64,000 nucleotides of DNA from Myxococcales bacterium (lineage in GTDB: Bacteria > Myxococcota_A > UBA796 > GCA-2862545). Positions 43,202-51,872 of the stretch are shown here, piece by piece; the stretch's first letter is position 1; every line of letters starts with the position of its first letter. The translations under genes were made by a program, and so were the position numbers. A model generated the notes under the pieces. It was not told where the DNA came from. It searched no databases and saw nothing but the letters and a program-made list of their open reading frames with translations. The DNA is taken from assembly GCA_019634415.1 (NCBI GenBank), contig JAHQVJ010000248.1:1-64000 (forward strand), read 5' to 3'.

Positions 43202-44230
43202 TCACTCCAGCACGATCGTCGGGTCGACGTAGGCGTAGGTGATGTCGGCCATCAGGTTCCCCAGCACCACCACCAAGGTGTAGACGTAGAAGCAGGCGAT
43301 GAGCAGCGGGGTGTCCTGGGTGAGGATGGAGGTGTAGATCACGCGCCCCATCCCCGGCCAGCCGAACACGAGCTCCACGATGATGGAGCCCGAGAACAGG
43401 AAGGGAATCGACAGGCCCATCAGCGTGACGATGGGCAACAGCGCGTTGCGCACGCCGTGCTTGATCACCACGGCCCGCTCCGTCAGGCCCTTGGCCCGGG
43501 CGGTGCGGATGAAGTCCTGGCGGATGATGCCCAGCAGCGAGGCTCGCATGTACCGAGCCGTGGAAGCCGCAGCCGCCAACCCCACCGCCAGCCCTGGCAG
43601 CACGAGGTGCTTGGCTCGGTCCACCAGCTGCTCCCACGGGGACATGAAGTCGTACATCACGGCATCCTTCATGCCGAGCGTGGGCAGGGTGAGCATGTCC
43701 ACCATGCCCGGCGACAGCCACCCGGCCCGGCCGAGGTCGGCCAGCCAGTCACTCCAGTAGATGCCCAGCAGCAGCTGCAGCATCATGGCCACCCAGAACC
43801 CCGGCATCGAGTAGACCGCCAGGCTCGACACACTGGCTCCTGCGTCGATGGGGGTGTTCTGCCACACCGCCTGGATGGTCCCCACCGCGATGCCTACGGG
43901 GAACAGCACCAGCAGGGTCGTGAACGACAAGAGCAGGGTGTTCGGCAGGCTCTGTGAGATCACCTCGAAGACGGGCCGGTCCTCGTTCATGGACTGCCCG
44001 AAGTCGAAGAACGCCAGGTTGCGGACCATGGTGAGATACCGCGTGATGGCTGGCTTATCGAGGTCGTACTTCTGGACGATCAGCGCTCGGACCTCGGGAG
44101 GCGTCTCCGGGGTGAAGTACTTCGACGAGATGTCACCAGGAGACAGCTCCAGCAAGACGAAGATCAGCGTGACCACGCCCAGGATCAGGGGAATGGCCAG
44201 CAGGAGCTTGCGAGCGACGTATTTCAGCAC
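43202..44230 (-). CDS. Dipeptide/oligopeptide ABC transporter permease, DppB-type
   Basis: The 342-residue protein has six membrane helices and the DppB signature: MLKYVARKLLLAIPLILGVV at the start, the EAA loop DFIRTARAKGLTERAVVIKHGVRNAL and the GSIIVELVFGWPGMGRVIYTSI segment. GTG 44230 is preceded by GAGGAG. It forms the transmembrane pore with the DppC-type subunit. It lies between the binding protein and DppC genes in one operon. Confidence 0.92.
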   Translation of the reverse strand: MLKYVARKLLLAIPLILGVVTLIFVLLELSPGDISSKYFTPETPPEVRALIVQKYDLDKPAITRYLTMVRNLAFFDFGQSMNEDRPVFEVISQSLPNTLLLSFTTLLVLFPVGIAVGTIQAVWQNTPIDAGASVSSLAVYSMPGFWVAMMLQLLLGIYWSDWLADLGRAGWLSPGMVDMLTLPTLGMKDAVMYDFMSPWEQLVDRAKHLVLPGLAVGLAAAASTARYMRASLLGIIRQDFIRTARAKGLTERAVVIKHGVRNALLPIVTLMGLSIPFLFSGSIIVELVFGWPGMGRVIYTSILTQDTPLLIACFYVYTLVVVLGNLMADITYAYVDPTIVLE

Positions 44231-44272
44231 GGGCCGTCTCCTCGGGGGCTGTCGTGGCGTGGACCCTGTGCC

Positions 44273-45946
44273 TTACTGCTTGTACTTGACCTTGTCCTCG
44301 GGGACCGACCACTCGTGCAGGTGGTGGCGAGGAGACAGCACGTTGATGGAGGTGTTCTCGAAGCGCTCGTGGATGGCCACGATCTCGTCCATCCACCACA
44401 GGAACAGGTAGGGCTGGTCCTCGTACAGCTTGGCCTGCAGCTCCTTCCAGATGGGAGCGGAGTCCTTGGGGTTGGGCGTCTGCATGCCCTTCTCGATGAG
44501 CGCGTCCACCTCGGGGTTGCAGTAGCCCGTGAAGTTGAACTCCTTGGGCGCGTCCTCGGTGGAGCACTGCCACAGGTTGCTCGGGTCCACGAACAGACCC
44601 GCGGCCCAGCCTGCCAGCGCCGCCTCGAACTTGTGCTTGCGCAGGTTCTCGAAGAACGTGTTGCTCTCGATCTTCTCGAGGTTCACCTCGATCCCGAGCG
44701 CCTTCATCTGGTCCTGGAAGAGGACGGAGGTGTCGGCGCGGCGCTTGTTGCCGGTGTTGGTGCTCAGGGTGAACGAGAACTTCTTCCCGCCCTTGTCGAC
44801 GAAGCCGTCGCCATCGGTGTCGCGCCAGCCGGCGTCGGCGAGCAGGGCCTTCGCCTTGTCCAGCGAGAAGGCGTACGGCGTGATGTCGTCGTTGTGTACA
44901 CCACACAGGGCGGGGGTGATGGTTCCGACGGACGGCCGTGCGTACTTCTCGCCGGTCTCCTTGCTGGTGAGCAGGCGGTCGATCATGCCGTTGATGTCGG
45001 TGGCCATGGCGATGGCCTTGCGCACGCGGACATCCTGGAACAGCGGGTTCTCGAGGTTCCAGCCGATGTAGTCGTTGGAGCGCCAGCCACGACGCTCCAG
45101 CTTGATCTCGGGGTGGGACTTGCGAAGCCGATCGGCGTCCTCCACCAGCACGGCCTCCATCATGTCGATGTTGCCGGCCTCGAGCTCGATCACGCGGGTG
45201 GCGTACTCGGGGATGATGCGGAACAGCACGCGGTTGAGGTTCGGCTTCCAGTGGTCGGGACCCGTGAAGTCGGGGTTGGGCTCCAGGATCAACCGCTCGT
45301 TGGGCTCCCACTTGGCAATGCGGAACGGACCGTACGGCATCGGTGTGTTCGCCAGATCATGACCGCGCAGCGTGGCTCGGTCCGCTCCCTCCATCACGTG
45401 CTTCGGCATCAGGAAGAGGCTCGTGTGGGACACCTGCGTGTCGCGGTCGTAGGGCCGCGTGAAGTGCCACTCGATGTGGGTGTCGTCGATGATCTTGGGC
45501 CGGGCGTCGGCCTGCATGTGGGCGATGAAGGGGAAGCGCGCCGATGCCACCGTGGGGTCGGCCACCAGGTCGTAGGTGAAGGCGAGGTCCTGCACGGTGA
45601 CCTTGGTGCCATCCGCCCAGGTGATGTCGTCCCGCATCGTCATCTTCAGGACGGTGCCCTCGTCGTTCCAGGTGATCTCCTTGGCGAGACCAGGGGCGGT
45701 CTTCAGGGAGCAGTCGAACTGGGAGTCGACGGTGGGGAAGTAGATCGCCTCCATGATGGTGCGATCGGCGGCGGTCTCGGCCACCACGGGGAAGAGGTTG
45801 CCCACGTCGGACTGCCACCCGACCACCAGGGTGTCGCGGGTGTTGCTGCTGGGCTTGCCGTCGTCGGGGGCTTCGGTGGGCTGGCCCGTGCAACCGGACA
45901 GCCACGCGGCGATGCCGAGGGTCACGGGAGTGGCGCGCGGAAACAT
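44273..45946 (-). CDS. ABC transporter substrate-binding lipoprotein, peptide type (SBP family 5)
   Basis: Starting at ATG 45946 behind GGAGG, the 557-residue protein has a lipoprotein signal (GIAAWLSGC, Cys18) and an extracellular solute-binding family 5 fold. Family-typical segments are DDITWADGTKVTVQDLAFTYD, PYGPFRIAKWEPNERLILEPN, LENPLFQDVRVRKAIAMATD and DAGWRDTDGDGFVDKGGKKF. It presents peptides or other organic solutes to the two permeases downstream. The ligand cannot be told. Confidence 0.92.
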   Translation of the reverse strand: MFPRATPVTLGIAAWLSGCTGQPTEAPDDGKPSSNTRDTLVVGWQSDVGNLFPVVAETAADRTIMEAIYFPTVDSQFDCSLKTAPGLAKEITWNDEGTVLKMTMRDDITWADGTKVTVQDLAFTYDLVADPTVASARFPFIAHMQADARPKIIDDTHIEWHFTRPYDRDTQVSHTSLFLMPKHVMEGADRATLRGHDLANTPMPYGPFRIAKWEPNERLILEPNPDFTGPDHWKPNLNRVLFRIIPEYATRVIELEAGNIDMMEAVLVEDADRLRKSHPEIKLERRGWRSNDYIGWNLENPLFQDVRVRKAIAMATDINGMIDRLLTSKETGEKYARPSVGTITPALCGVHNDDITPYAFSLDKAKALLADAGWRDTDGDGFVDKGGKKFSFTLSTNTGNKRRADTSVLFQDQMKALGIEVNLEKIESNTFFENLRKHKFEAALAGWAAGLFVDPSNLWQCSTEDAPKEFNFTGYCNPEVDALIEKGMQTPNPKDSAPIWKELQAKLYEDQPYLFLWWMDEIVAIHERFENTSINVLSPRHHLHEWSVPEDKVKYKQ

Positions 45947-45968
45947 CGGACCTCCAAGTCCCGCCTGT

Positions 45969-46850
45969 CTACCCGCTTGGGTCTCTCCTGCCCAGTACGA
46001 CCCTCGGGATGCCGCCCAGGTCGCGGAACGTATCGAGGTCGGTGAAGCCGGTACGCCGCAGCAGATCTGCCACGCGGGGCGCTTGATCGTGGCCGACCTC
46101 GAGGGCCACGCCCCGACGGGCACGCTTCGCCGATTCGGTCACCAGTCGTCGGATCACGGCCAGCCCATCGTCGCCGCCATCCAGCGCTTTGCGCGGCTCG
46201 TGACGGCTCACTTCGGGCATCAGCTTGTCGATGTGGCGTGTGGGGATGTAGGGCGGGTTCGACACCACCCAGTCGATGGCGCGAGCCTCGGGAATGGGGG
46301 CCAGCAGGTCCCCTGCGAGCACGGCCACTCGGTCCGTCAGCCCCAGCTGCTCCACGTTGGCTCGGGTCACCGCCAGCGCGGTCTCGTCCACGTCCACCGC
46401 GTACAGCCGCACCTGAGGGCGGGCGGCGGCGATGGCCAGGCCCACGGCCCCGGAGCCCGAGCCGATGTCGGCCACGAAGACCTCCTCGGCGTCCTCCCCC
46501 TCGGGGATCTGGCTCAGGACCGCATCCACGAGGGTCTCGGTGTCGGGACGTGGATCGAGCACGCCGGGACGCATCTTCAGCTCGATGGCATGAAATCCGC
46601 GCGTCCCCAGGATCCAGGACAGCGGCTCTCGCTCCCCCCGACGCGACACGAGCGGGCGCAAGGCCGCCAGCTCCTCCTCGGCCATCGGGCGGTCGTGCAC
46701 CAGGTACAGCTGCAGCCGCTGCATCCCGAGCACGTGGGACAGCAGCAGCTCCGACTCCAGGCGAGGCTGCTCGACGCCGCGTCGCCGCAGCCACGACTCG
46801 GTACGGGTCAAGATCTCGACGAGGGTGGGGGCCGAGCCGTCCCGGCTCAC
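45969..46850 (-). CDS. prmC: Release factor glutamine N5-methyltransferase
   Basis: The 293-residue methyltransferase has an N-terminal helical domain, the SAM-binding VADIGSGSGAVGLAIA (about 125-140), and the catalytic NPPYIP (about 187-192). PrmC methylates the Gln of the GGQ motif in release factors. It starts at GTG 46850, overlapping the prfA stop (GTGA), the classic prfA-prmC arrangement. Confidence 0.94.
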   Translation of the reverse strand: MSRDGSAPTLVEILTRTESWLRRRGVEQPRLESELLLSHVLGMQRLQLYLVHDRPMAEEELAALRPLVSRRGEREPLSWILGTRGFHAIELKMRPGVLDPRPDTETLVDAVLSQIPEGEDAEEVFVADIGSGSGAVGLAIAAARPQVRLYAVDVDETALAVTRANVEQLGLTDRVAVLAGDLLAPIPEARAIDWVVSNPPYIPTRHIDKLMPEVSRHEPRKALDGGDDGLAVIRRLVTESAKRARRGVALEVGHDQAPRVADLLRRTGFTDLDTFRDLGGIPRVVLGRRDPSG

Positions 46851-47944
46851 GTGGCCAGACCCTGCTCCTTGAGGAGCTCTGCCTGGTGCTCGGCGGTCAG
46901 CGCGTCCACCAGCTCCTGCAGATCGCCACCCATCATGTGCTCGAGCTTGTACAGGGTCAGCCCGATGCGATGATCCGTGAGCCGGTTCTGGGGGAAGTTG
47001 TAGGTGCGGATCCGCTCGGAGCGGTCACCGCTTCCCACCATGGCCCTGCGGGCAGCGCTCTCCGTGGCGTGGGCCTCGGCTTGCTGCTTCTCGAGGAGTC
47101 GCGCCTTGAGCACCCGCATGGCCTTGTCGCGGTTCTTGTGCTGCGACTTCTCGTCTTGGCACTGCACCGTGATGCCGGTGGGCTCGTGCACGATGCGCAC
47201 GGCGCTGTCGGTGGTGTTCACCGACTGGCCTCCCGGGCCTCCGGCGCGCATGGTGTCGATGCGCAAGTCCTTCATGTCGAGCTGCAGCTCGACCTCTTCG
47301 GGCTCGGGCAACACGGCGACGGTGGCTGCGGAGGTGTGGATCCGGCCCTGGGACTCGGTCGCGGGGACCCGCTGCACCCGGTGCACCCCAGCCTCGAACC
47401 GCAGCAGGTTGTAGGCGGCGTCGCCGCTGACGGCGGCGACCACCTCCTTGAGTCCCACGAGCGTCTTGCCGGAGCCACCCACCGTGATCTGGCTGGTGGA
47501 CATGACCTCGAGGCGCAGCCCGTTGCTGTCGGCGAAGCGCTGGTACATCCGCAGTAGATCACCTGCGAACAGCGCCGCCTCGTCCCCGCCGGTGCCCGCT
47601 CGGATCTCCAGCATCACCGGTCGACCCTCGAAGGGATCGCGCGGCAGGAGCAGCAGACGCAGGGCTTGGGTGGCCTGCTCGAGGGAGCCCTCGAGCTCCA
47701 CGATCTCCTCGCGCGCCATCTCGCGAAGCTCGTCGTCGGACTCGCTGGTCAGGATCTCGCGAGCGTCGTCCAGCTCGGTGGTCACCCGCTTCAGCTCTCG
47801 GAACCCGTCGACGATCTCGCGGACCTGGCTGGCCTCGCGCGACACCTCACGGATCTTTCGGGAGTCCGAGGCCACGGCGGGGTCCATCATCTGACGGTCG
47901 AGGGCCTCCAGCCGTGCCTCGAATGTGGGCATCTTCTCGAGCAT
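46847..47944 (-). CDS. prfA: Peptide chain release factor 1
   Basis: The 365-residue protein has the GGQ motif in AGGPGGQSVNTTDSAVRI (about 232-249) and the anticodon-like PxT element (VPATESQGRIHT, about 192-203) that identifies RF1, which reads UAA and UAG. The full length and domain order match the family. RF1 normally terminates at UAG, so the TAG codon in lexA should be a true stop. It starts at ATG 47944, 9 bases after the rpmE stop. Confidence 0.95.
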   Translation of the reverse strand: MLEKMPTFEARLEALDRQMMDPAVASDSRKIREVSREASQVREIVDGFRELKRVTTELDDAREILTSESDDELREMAREEIVELEGSLEQATQALRLLLLPRDPFEGRPVMLEIRAGTGGDEAALFAGDLLRMYQRFADSNGLRLEVMSTSQITVGGSGKTLVGLKEVVAAVSGDAAYNLLRFEAGVHRVQRVPATESQGRIHTSAATVAVLPEPEEVELQLDMKDLRIDTMRAGGPGGQSVNTTDSAVRIVHEPTGITVQCQDEKSQHKNRDKAMRVLKARLLEKQQAEAHATESAARRAMVGSGDRSERIRTYNFPQNRLTDHRIGLTLYKLEHMMGGDLQELVDALTAEHQAELLKEQGLAT

Positions 47945-47953
47945 GGACAGTGA

Positions 47954-48277
47954 TCAGGCCTCGGCGGGCCCGTCCGTGGGCTCGGTGGGTTCGTCGGGCG
48001 TGGCGGCCTCGGAGGCCTCGTCGGCCTGCTCGGCGGAGCCGAACCCGTACTTGCGCATGAAGCGCTCCACGCGACCCTCGGTGTCCATGATCCGCTGGGT
48101 GCCGGTGTAGAAGGGGTGGCTCGTGCTGGAGACGTCGAGCACGATGAGGGGGTACTCCTGACCGTCGTGCGTGGCCGTGTCGCGCGCGGGCGCACAGCTG
48201 CGGGTGATGAACTCGTCACCGTTGTTGACGTCGCGGAACAGGACGAACCGGTACTCGGGATGGATGTCTGGCTTCAT
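47954..48277 (-). CDS. rpmE: 50S ribosomal protein L31 type B, with acidic C-terminal tail
   Basis: The first 80 residues are a type B L31 (MKPDIHPEYRFVLFRDVNNG, YPLIVLDVSSTSHPFYTGTQ), lacking the zinc-binding cysteine pairs of type A. The last 27 residues form an acidic tail of Glu, Ala, Thr and Pro (from about residue 81) that usual L31 proteins do not have. The position between rho and prfA is conserved in many bacteria. GAGGAG precedes the start. Confidence 0.93.
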   Translation of the reverse strand: MKPDIHPEYRFVLFRDVNNGDEFITRSCAPARDTATHDGQEYPLIVLDVSSTSHPFYTGTQRIMDTEGRVERFMRKYGFGSAEQADEASEAATPDEPTEPTDGPAEA

Positions 48278-48399
48278 GGGAATGCTCCTCGGCCGCGGCG
48301 TTGGCTGGCCGTGGTCCCGCTACGGGGCGGGGGACCCGGTCTCTTGACTCGGAACCGGCCAGCGTGCAACTGCTGTTCCGCTCCCGAGCACCCTCTCCG
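48278..48399 (-). promoter_or_regulatory. Spacer upstream of rpmE with GC-rich inverted repeat
   Basis: This 122-base gap between rho and rpmE holds GAGGAG for rpmE and a GC-rich inverted repeat GGTCCC (48313-48318) / GGGACC (48331-48336). Ribosomal protein leaders often carry structured regulators, and L31 leaders are known in several phyla. On the minus strand TTGCAC near 48366 could be a -35. The structure is not a clear intrinsic terminator. Confidence 0.3.
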
Positions 48400-49578
48400 T
48401 CAAGCTCGCCTTGCTTCGAGCAGCAACTTCTCTGCATCTTCGAGGGGATCGCCCGTCAGCGTGGCTCGCCAGGTGCTCCGCGCATCGATCTCCGCGGGCT
48501 CCAGCAAGCGCTCCACCCGGCGCGTGCCCGACAGGTGCACCTGGATGGGGGGACGAATGCCCCGGCCGCCCAGCTGCGGATCGAGGTGCAGCTGCCAGTT
48601 CACCACGTCGCGCAGGTCCTCGAGGAGACCGTTTTGCTCCCCGGTGAGCACGCCCACGACCGTGAGCGAGCCCCCCTCTTCGAGGGCGCGGGCCGCGCCC
48701 ATGTAGCGGCGCACCCGATGGATGGAGGCGGAGTCCACACCGCCGATGCTGCGACCCGATGGCGGCAGCTCAGCCAGGCAGAAACGCAGCAGACGACTGA
48801 GACTGTCCACCAGCAGGACCGCGTCGTCTCCTCGCTCGGCCATGCGGCGCGCGCGCTCGAAGGCGATGTCGGCCACCTGCACGTGTCGCGCAGGCGGCTC
48901 GTCGAACGGGGTGGCGATCACCTCCGCCCGGCTGTGGTTGCGCCACTCGTGGATCTCCTCGGGGCGCTCGCCGAGGAGCAGCACGGTGACGAACAGCTCG
49001 TCGTCGCGGGTGAGGGCTTCTGCGAGCTCGCGCAGCAGCTCCACACGGCCCGTCCCCGGAGGTGCCACCAGGATGCCTCGCTGGCCGAGCCCGAGGGGCG
49101 CGGCGAGATCGATGGCGCGAAGGCGCTCCGTGGTCTTCAGCTCGATGCGATCGTCTGGATAGATCGCGGTGAGTGCGTCGAAGGAGGGCGTGTCCACACC
49201 AGGGGGCTCGCCGTTGACGGACTCCACACGCAGCATCGCTGGATAGCGCTCGCCTTCCTTGGGCGGTCGGATCTGACCGACCACGGTGTCGCCGGTGCGC
49301 AGCTTGAAGCGCCGGATCTGACTCTGCGACACGTAGATGTCGTCGCCCCCCGACAGGAAGTTGTCGGCGGGAGAGCGAAGGAAGCCGAACCCCTCTCCCA
49401 GCACCTCGAGCACGCCCCTGCCGTATCGCTGCCCCTCGCGATCTCCTTGGATCCGACCCACCTCGAACACGAGATCCGCCCTGCGAATGTGGTCGGGCGC
49501 GCTGACGCCTAGCGCTCGCGCCTGCTTCCGTAGCTCCTCCAGGGGGGTCTCGTGCAGTGTGGGGAAGTCGACGGGCAT
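48400..49578 (-). CDS. rho: Rho-like factor with degenerate ATPase motifs
   Basis: The 392-residue protein has the Rho N-terminal helices, an intact primary RNA-binding domain (GFGFLRSPADNFLSGGDDIY at 62-81, SQSQIRRFKLRTGD at 84-97) and the Rho ATPase fold. The ATP site is altered: Walker A reads APPGTGRV (172-179) instead of the usual APPKAGKT, so the phosphate-binding Lys and the following Thr are lost. Walker B Asp258 (VDS) and Glu in GERPEE (203-208) remain. The Q-loop (TGEQNGLLED), the R-loop (the GTGN element is missing) and the NRSGTR-type element (HLSGTR, Arg to Leu) also deviate, and the C-terminus is short. It sits in the normal rho-rpmE-prfA place. It may bind RNA without normal ATP-driven movement; a second rho elsewhere is possible. 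Confidence 0.88.
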   Translation of the reverse strand: MPVDFPTLHETPLEELRKQARALGVSAPDHIRRADLVFEVGRIQGDREGQRYGRGVLEVLGEGFGFLRSPADNFLSGGDDIYVSQSQIRRFKLRTGDTVVGQIRPPKEGERYPAMLRVESVNGEPPGVDTPSFDALTAIYPDDRIELKTTERLRAIDLAAPLGLGQRGILVAPPGTGRVELLRELAEALTRDDELFVTVLLLGERPEEIHEWRNHSRAEVIATPFDEPPARHVQVADIAFERARRMAERGDDAVLLVDSLSRLLRFCLAELPPSGRSIGGVDSASIHRVRRYMGAARALEEGGSLTVVGVLTGEQNGLLEDLRDVVNWQLHLDPQLGGRGIRPPIQVHLSGTRRVERLLEPAEIDARSTWRATLTGDPLEDAEKLLLEARRA

Positions 49579-49604
49579 GCGGAAGGTCCTGTTTGCAGGT
49601 CGGG

Positions 49605-51719
49605 TCAGGGCGTGGGGGGTGTCAGCAGGGCCAGGAGGCCCGCCTCGTCGATGACGGCGACGCCGAGCTCCTGCGCTTTGGACAACTTACTCCCGGCCTT
49701 CTCACCTGCCACGAGGAAGTCCGTTTTCGATGAGACCGAGCCTGTGACCTTGCCGCCGACTGCAAGGATGCGGGACTTGGCCTCCGCTCGATCCAGGGTC
49801 GGCAAGGTTCCGGTGATCACGAAGGTCTTGCCTGTGAGCAGCGGAGCTGCGTCTTCGGCGTCGTCCGATGCCTCCGGCAGTGGGGGCAGCGCCGGAAACT
49901 GCACGCCGAGCTGTCGAAGGCGCGCGAGCTCCGCACGGAATCGACCGTCGGCGAAGTACTTCACCACGTGCTCGGCGACGACCTCTCCGATGCCGTGGAC
50001 GGCCACCAGCTCCTCGGTGGAGGCGGCCATCAGCGCGTCGATGTCGCGAAAGTGGTTGGCGAGGTCGCGAGCCGTGGACTCGCCCACCTCGGGGATGCCG
50101 AGGGCCGTCAGGCAGCGGTTCAGGGGCCGCTCCTTGGAAACGTCGAGTGCCTGCAGCAGGTTGTCGGCCGACTTGCCGCCCATGCGCTCGAGGTTGGTGA
50201 GCTGGGACCGCGTGAGGGTGAACAGGTCGCTCACGCGCTTGACCATGCCTCGGTCCACGAGCTGGTCCACCAGCTTCGCCCCCAGGCCGTCGATGTCCAT
50301 GGCGCGCCGCGAGGCGAAATGGCGCACGGCGGCACGCAGCTGTGCGGGGCATGACAGCTGGTTGGGGCAGCGGATGACGGCCTGCTCCGGATCCTTGAGC
50401 AGCGGCGTGGCGCACTCGGGGCACGCCTCGGGGAACACGGGCTTCGGCCGCGCGTCGTGGCCGTCGTCGGGTACCGCTCGGACCACGCGCGGGATGACGT
50501 CACCTGCGCGCTCGATGACCACCTGGTCGCCGATGCGAATGTCCAGGAGCACCAGCTGATCCTGGTTGTGCAGCGTGGCGCGTGACACGGTGACGCCGCC
50601 CACGCGAGCTGGCTCGAGGTGGGCCACGGGCGTGATCGCGCCGGTGCGCCCCACTTGAAACCCCACGTGCTGCAGCGTGGTGGTGACCTGGGGGGGAGGG
50701 AACTTGAAGGCGATGGCCCAGCGCGGGGAGCGGGTGACGGCTCCGAGCGTGGCCTGCTTGTCGACGTCGTCCACCTTCACCACGGCACCGTCGATCTCGT
50801 AGGCGAGGTCGTGGCGGTTGCCCCCGAGCTCCTCGATGAGGCGAATGACCTCCTCGATGCCGTTGGCCCGCCGGTTCAGGGGATTGGCCGGCAGGCCCCA
50901 CTGGGCGATCCGCTCCAGCTGTTCCCAGTGGGTGGGGGCCGGCTCCACACCCTCGGCTTCCCCGAAGCTGTGGGCGAAGAAGGTCAGGGGCCGCTGGGCG
51001 GCCACGGCGGGATCGAGCTGCCGCACCGTGCCCGCCGCCGCGTTGCGGGGGTTCTCGAAAGCCTTCGAGCCCTCGGCCACGCGGCGCTGGTTCATCGCCG
51101 CGAATCCGGCCAAGGGGTAGAAGATCTCGCCGCGCACCGACAGGCGTGACGGAAATCCGCTGGTGTCGCCGGCCAGCGTGCGGGGAATGTCGCGGATCGT
51201 GACCACGTTGTGCAGCACGTCTTCACCCACGAGGCCGTCCCCCCTGGTGCCCGCGCCCACCAGCGCGCCCTCCTCGTAGACGAGCTCGGCGGCGAGGCCA
51301 TCGAGCTTCGGCTCCACCACGTAGGCCACATCCTCGGGGGCGTCGTCTCCCAGGAACCGCTTCACCCGGGTGTCGAAGTCTCGCAGCTCGTCGTCCGAGA
51401 ACGCGTTCGACAGGGACAGCATGGGCACGCGATGGGCAAAGGGCTCCAGGTGGCTCACCGGAGCGCCCCCCACACGTCGGGTGGGGGAGTCGTCTCGGAT
51501 GTGCTCCGGGAACCGCGACTCGAGCAGCTCGAGCTCGCGGTACAGCATGTCGTAGGTGCGGTCGTCGATCTCGGCTGCATCCGTCTCGTGGTAGAGGCGG
51601 TTGTGCCGAATCAGCTCGGGGACCAGGGCGGCGAGGCGCTCGCGAGCAGACTCGTCGTCGAGGCTGGCGAGGGCGGCGAACAACCCCGAGGGGTTCGTCG
51701 TCAGGGGGCGAACGGGCAC
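49605..51719 (-). CDS. ligA: NAD-dependent DNA ligase
   Basis: The 704-residue protein has the whole LigA order: NAD-binding Ia domain (HNRLYHETDAAEIDDRTYD), adenylation lysine Lys138 in EPKLDG, an OB fold (PPPQVTTTLQHVGFQVGRTG), a four-cysteine zinc finger (CPECATPLL and CPNQLSCPAQLR, about 420-450), helix-hairpin-helix repeats (GIPEVGESTARDLA, VHGIGEVVAEHV) and a C-terminal BRCT domain (from about 625). It seals nicks in replication and repair. The start GTG 51719 has GGAGA upstream. It precedes rho by 26 bases on the same strand. Confidence 0.95.
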   Translation of the reverse strand: MPVRPLTTNPSGLFAALASLDDESARERLAALVPELIRHNRLYHETDAAEIDDRTYDMLYRELELLESRFPEHIRDDSPTRRVGGAPVSHLEPFAHRVPMLSLSNAFSDDELRDFDTRVKRFLGDDAPEDVAYVVEPKLDGLAAELVYEEGALVGAGTRGDGLVGEDVLHNVVTIRDIPRTLAGDTSGFPSRLSVRGEIFYPLAGFAAMNQRRVAEGSKAFENPRNAAAGTVRQLDPAVAAQRPLTFFAHSFGEAEGVEPAPTHWEQLERIAQWGLPANPLNRRANGIEEVIRLIEELGGNRHDLAYEIDGAVVKVDDVDKQATLGAVTRSPRWAIAFKFPPPQVTTTLQHVGFQVGRTGAITPVAHLEPARVGGVTVSRATLHNQDQLVLLDIRIGDQVVIERAGDVIPRVVRAVPDDGHDARPKPVFPEACPECATPLLKDPEQAVIRCPNQLSCPAQLRAAVRHFASRRAMDIDGLGAKLVDQLVDRGMVKRVSDLFTLTRSQLTNLERMGGKSADNLLQALDVSKERPLNRCLTALGIPEVGESTARDLANHFRDIDALMAASTEELVAVHGIGEVVAEHVVKYFADGRFRAELARLRQLGVQFPALPPLPEASDDAEDAAPLLTGKTFVITGTLPTLDRAEAKSRILAVGGKVTGSVSSKTDFLVAGEKAGSKLSKAQELGVAVIDEAGLLALLTPPTP

Positions 51720-51872
51720 GACGTCTCCATTCAGTCGATTGGTCCATGCTCGCTCCCACCATCACCTGTTGGCCGGACCATGGCTGTCCGGATACCCGTC
51801 CGGCCCAACGCTGCCCGAAGAGCGGGCGAAGCCGGAGTCGTCGTGCGGGCGACCCGGCGTGTGGAGACGTCG

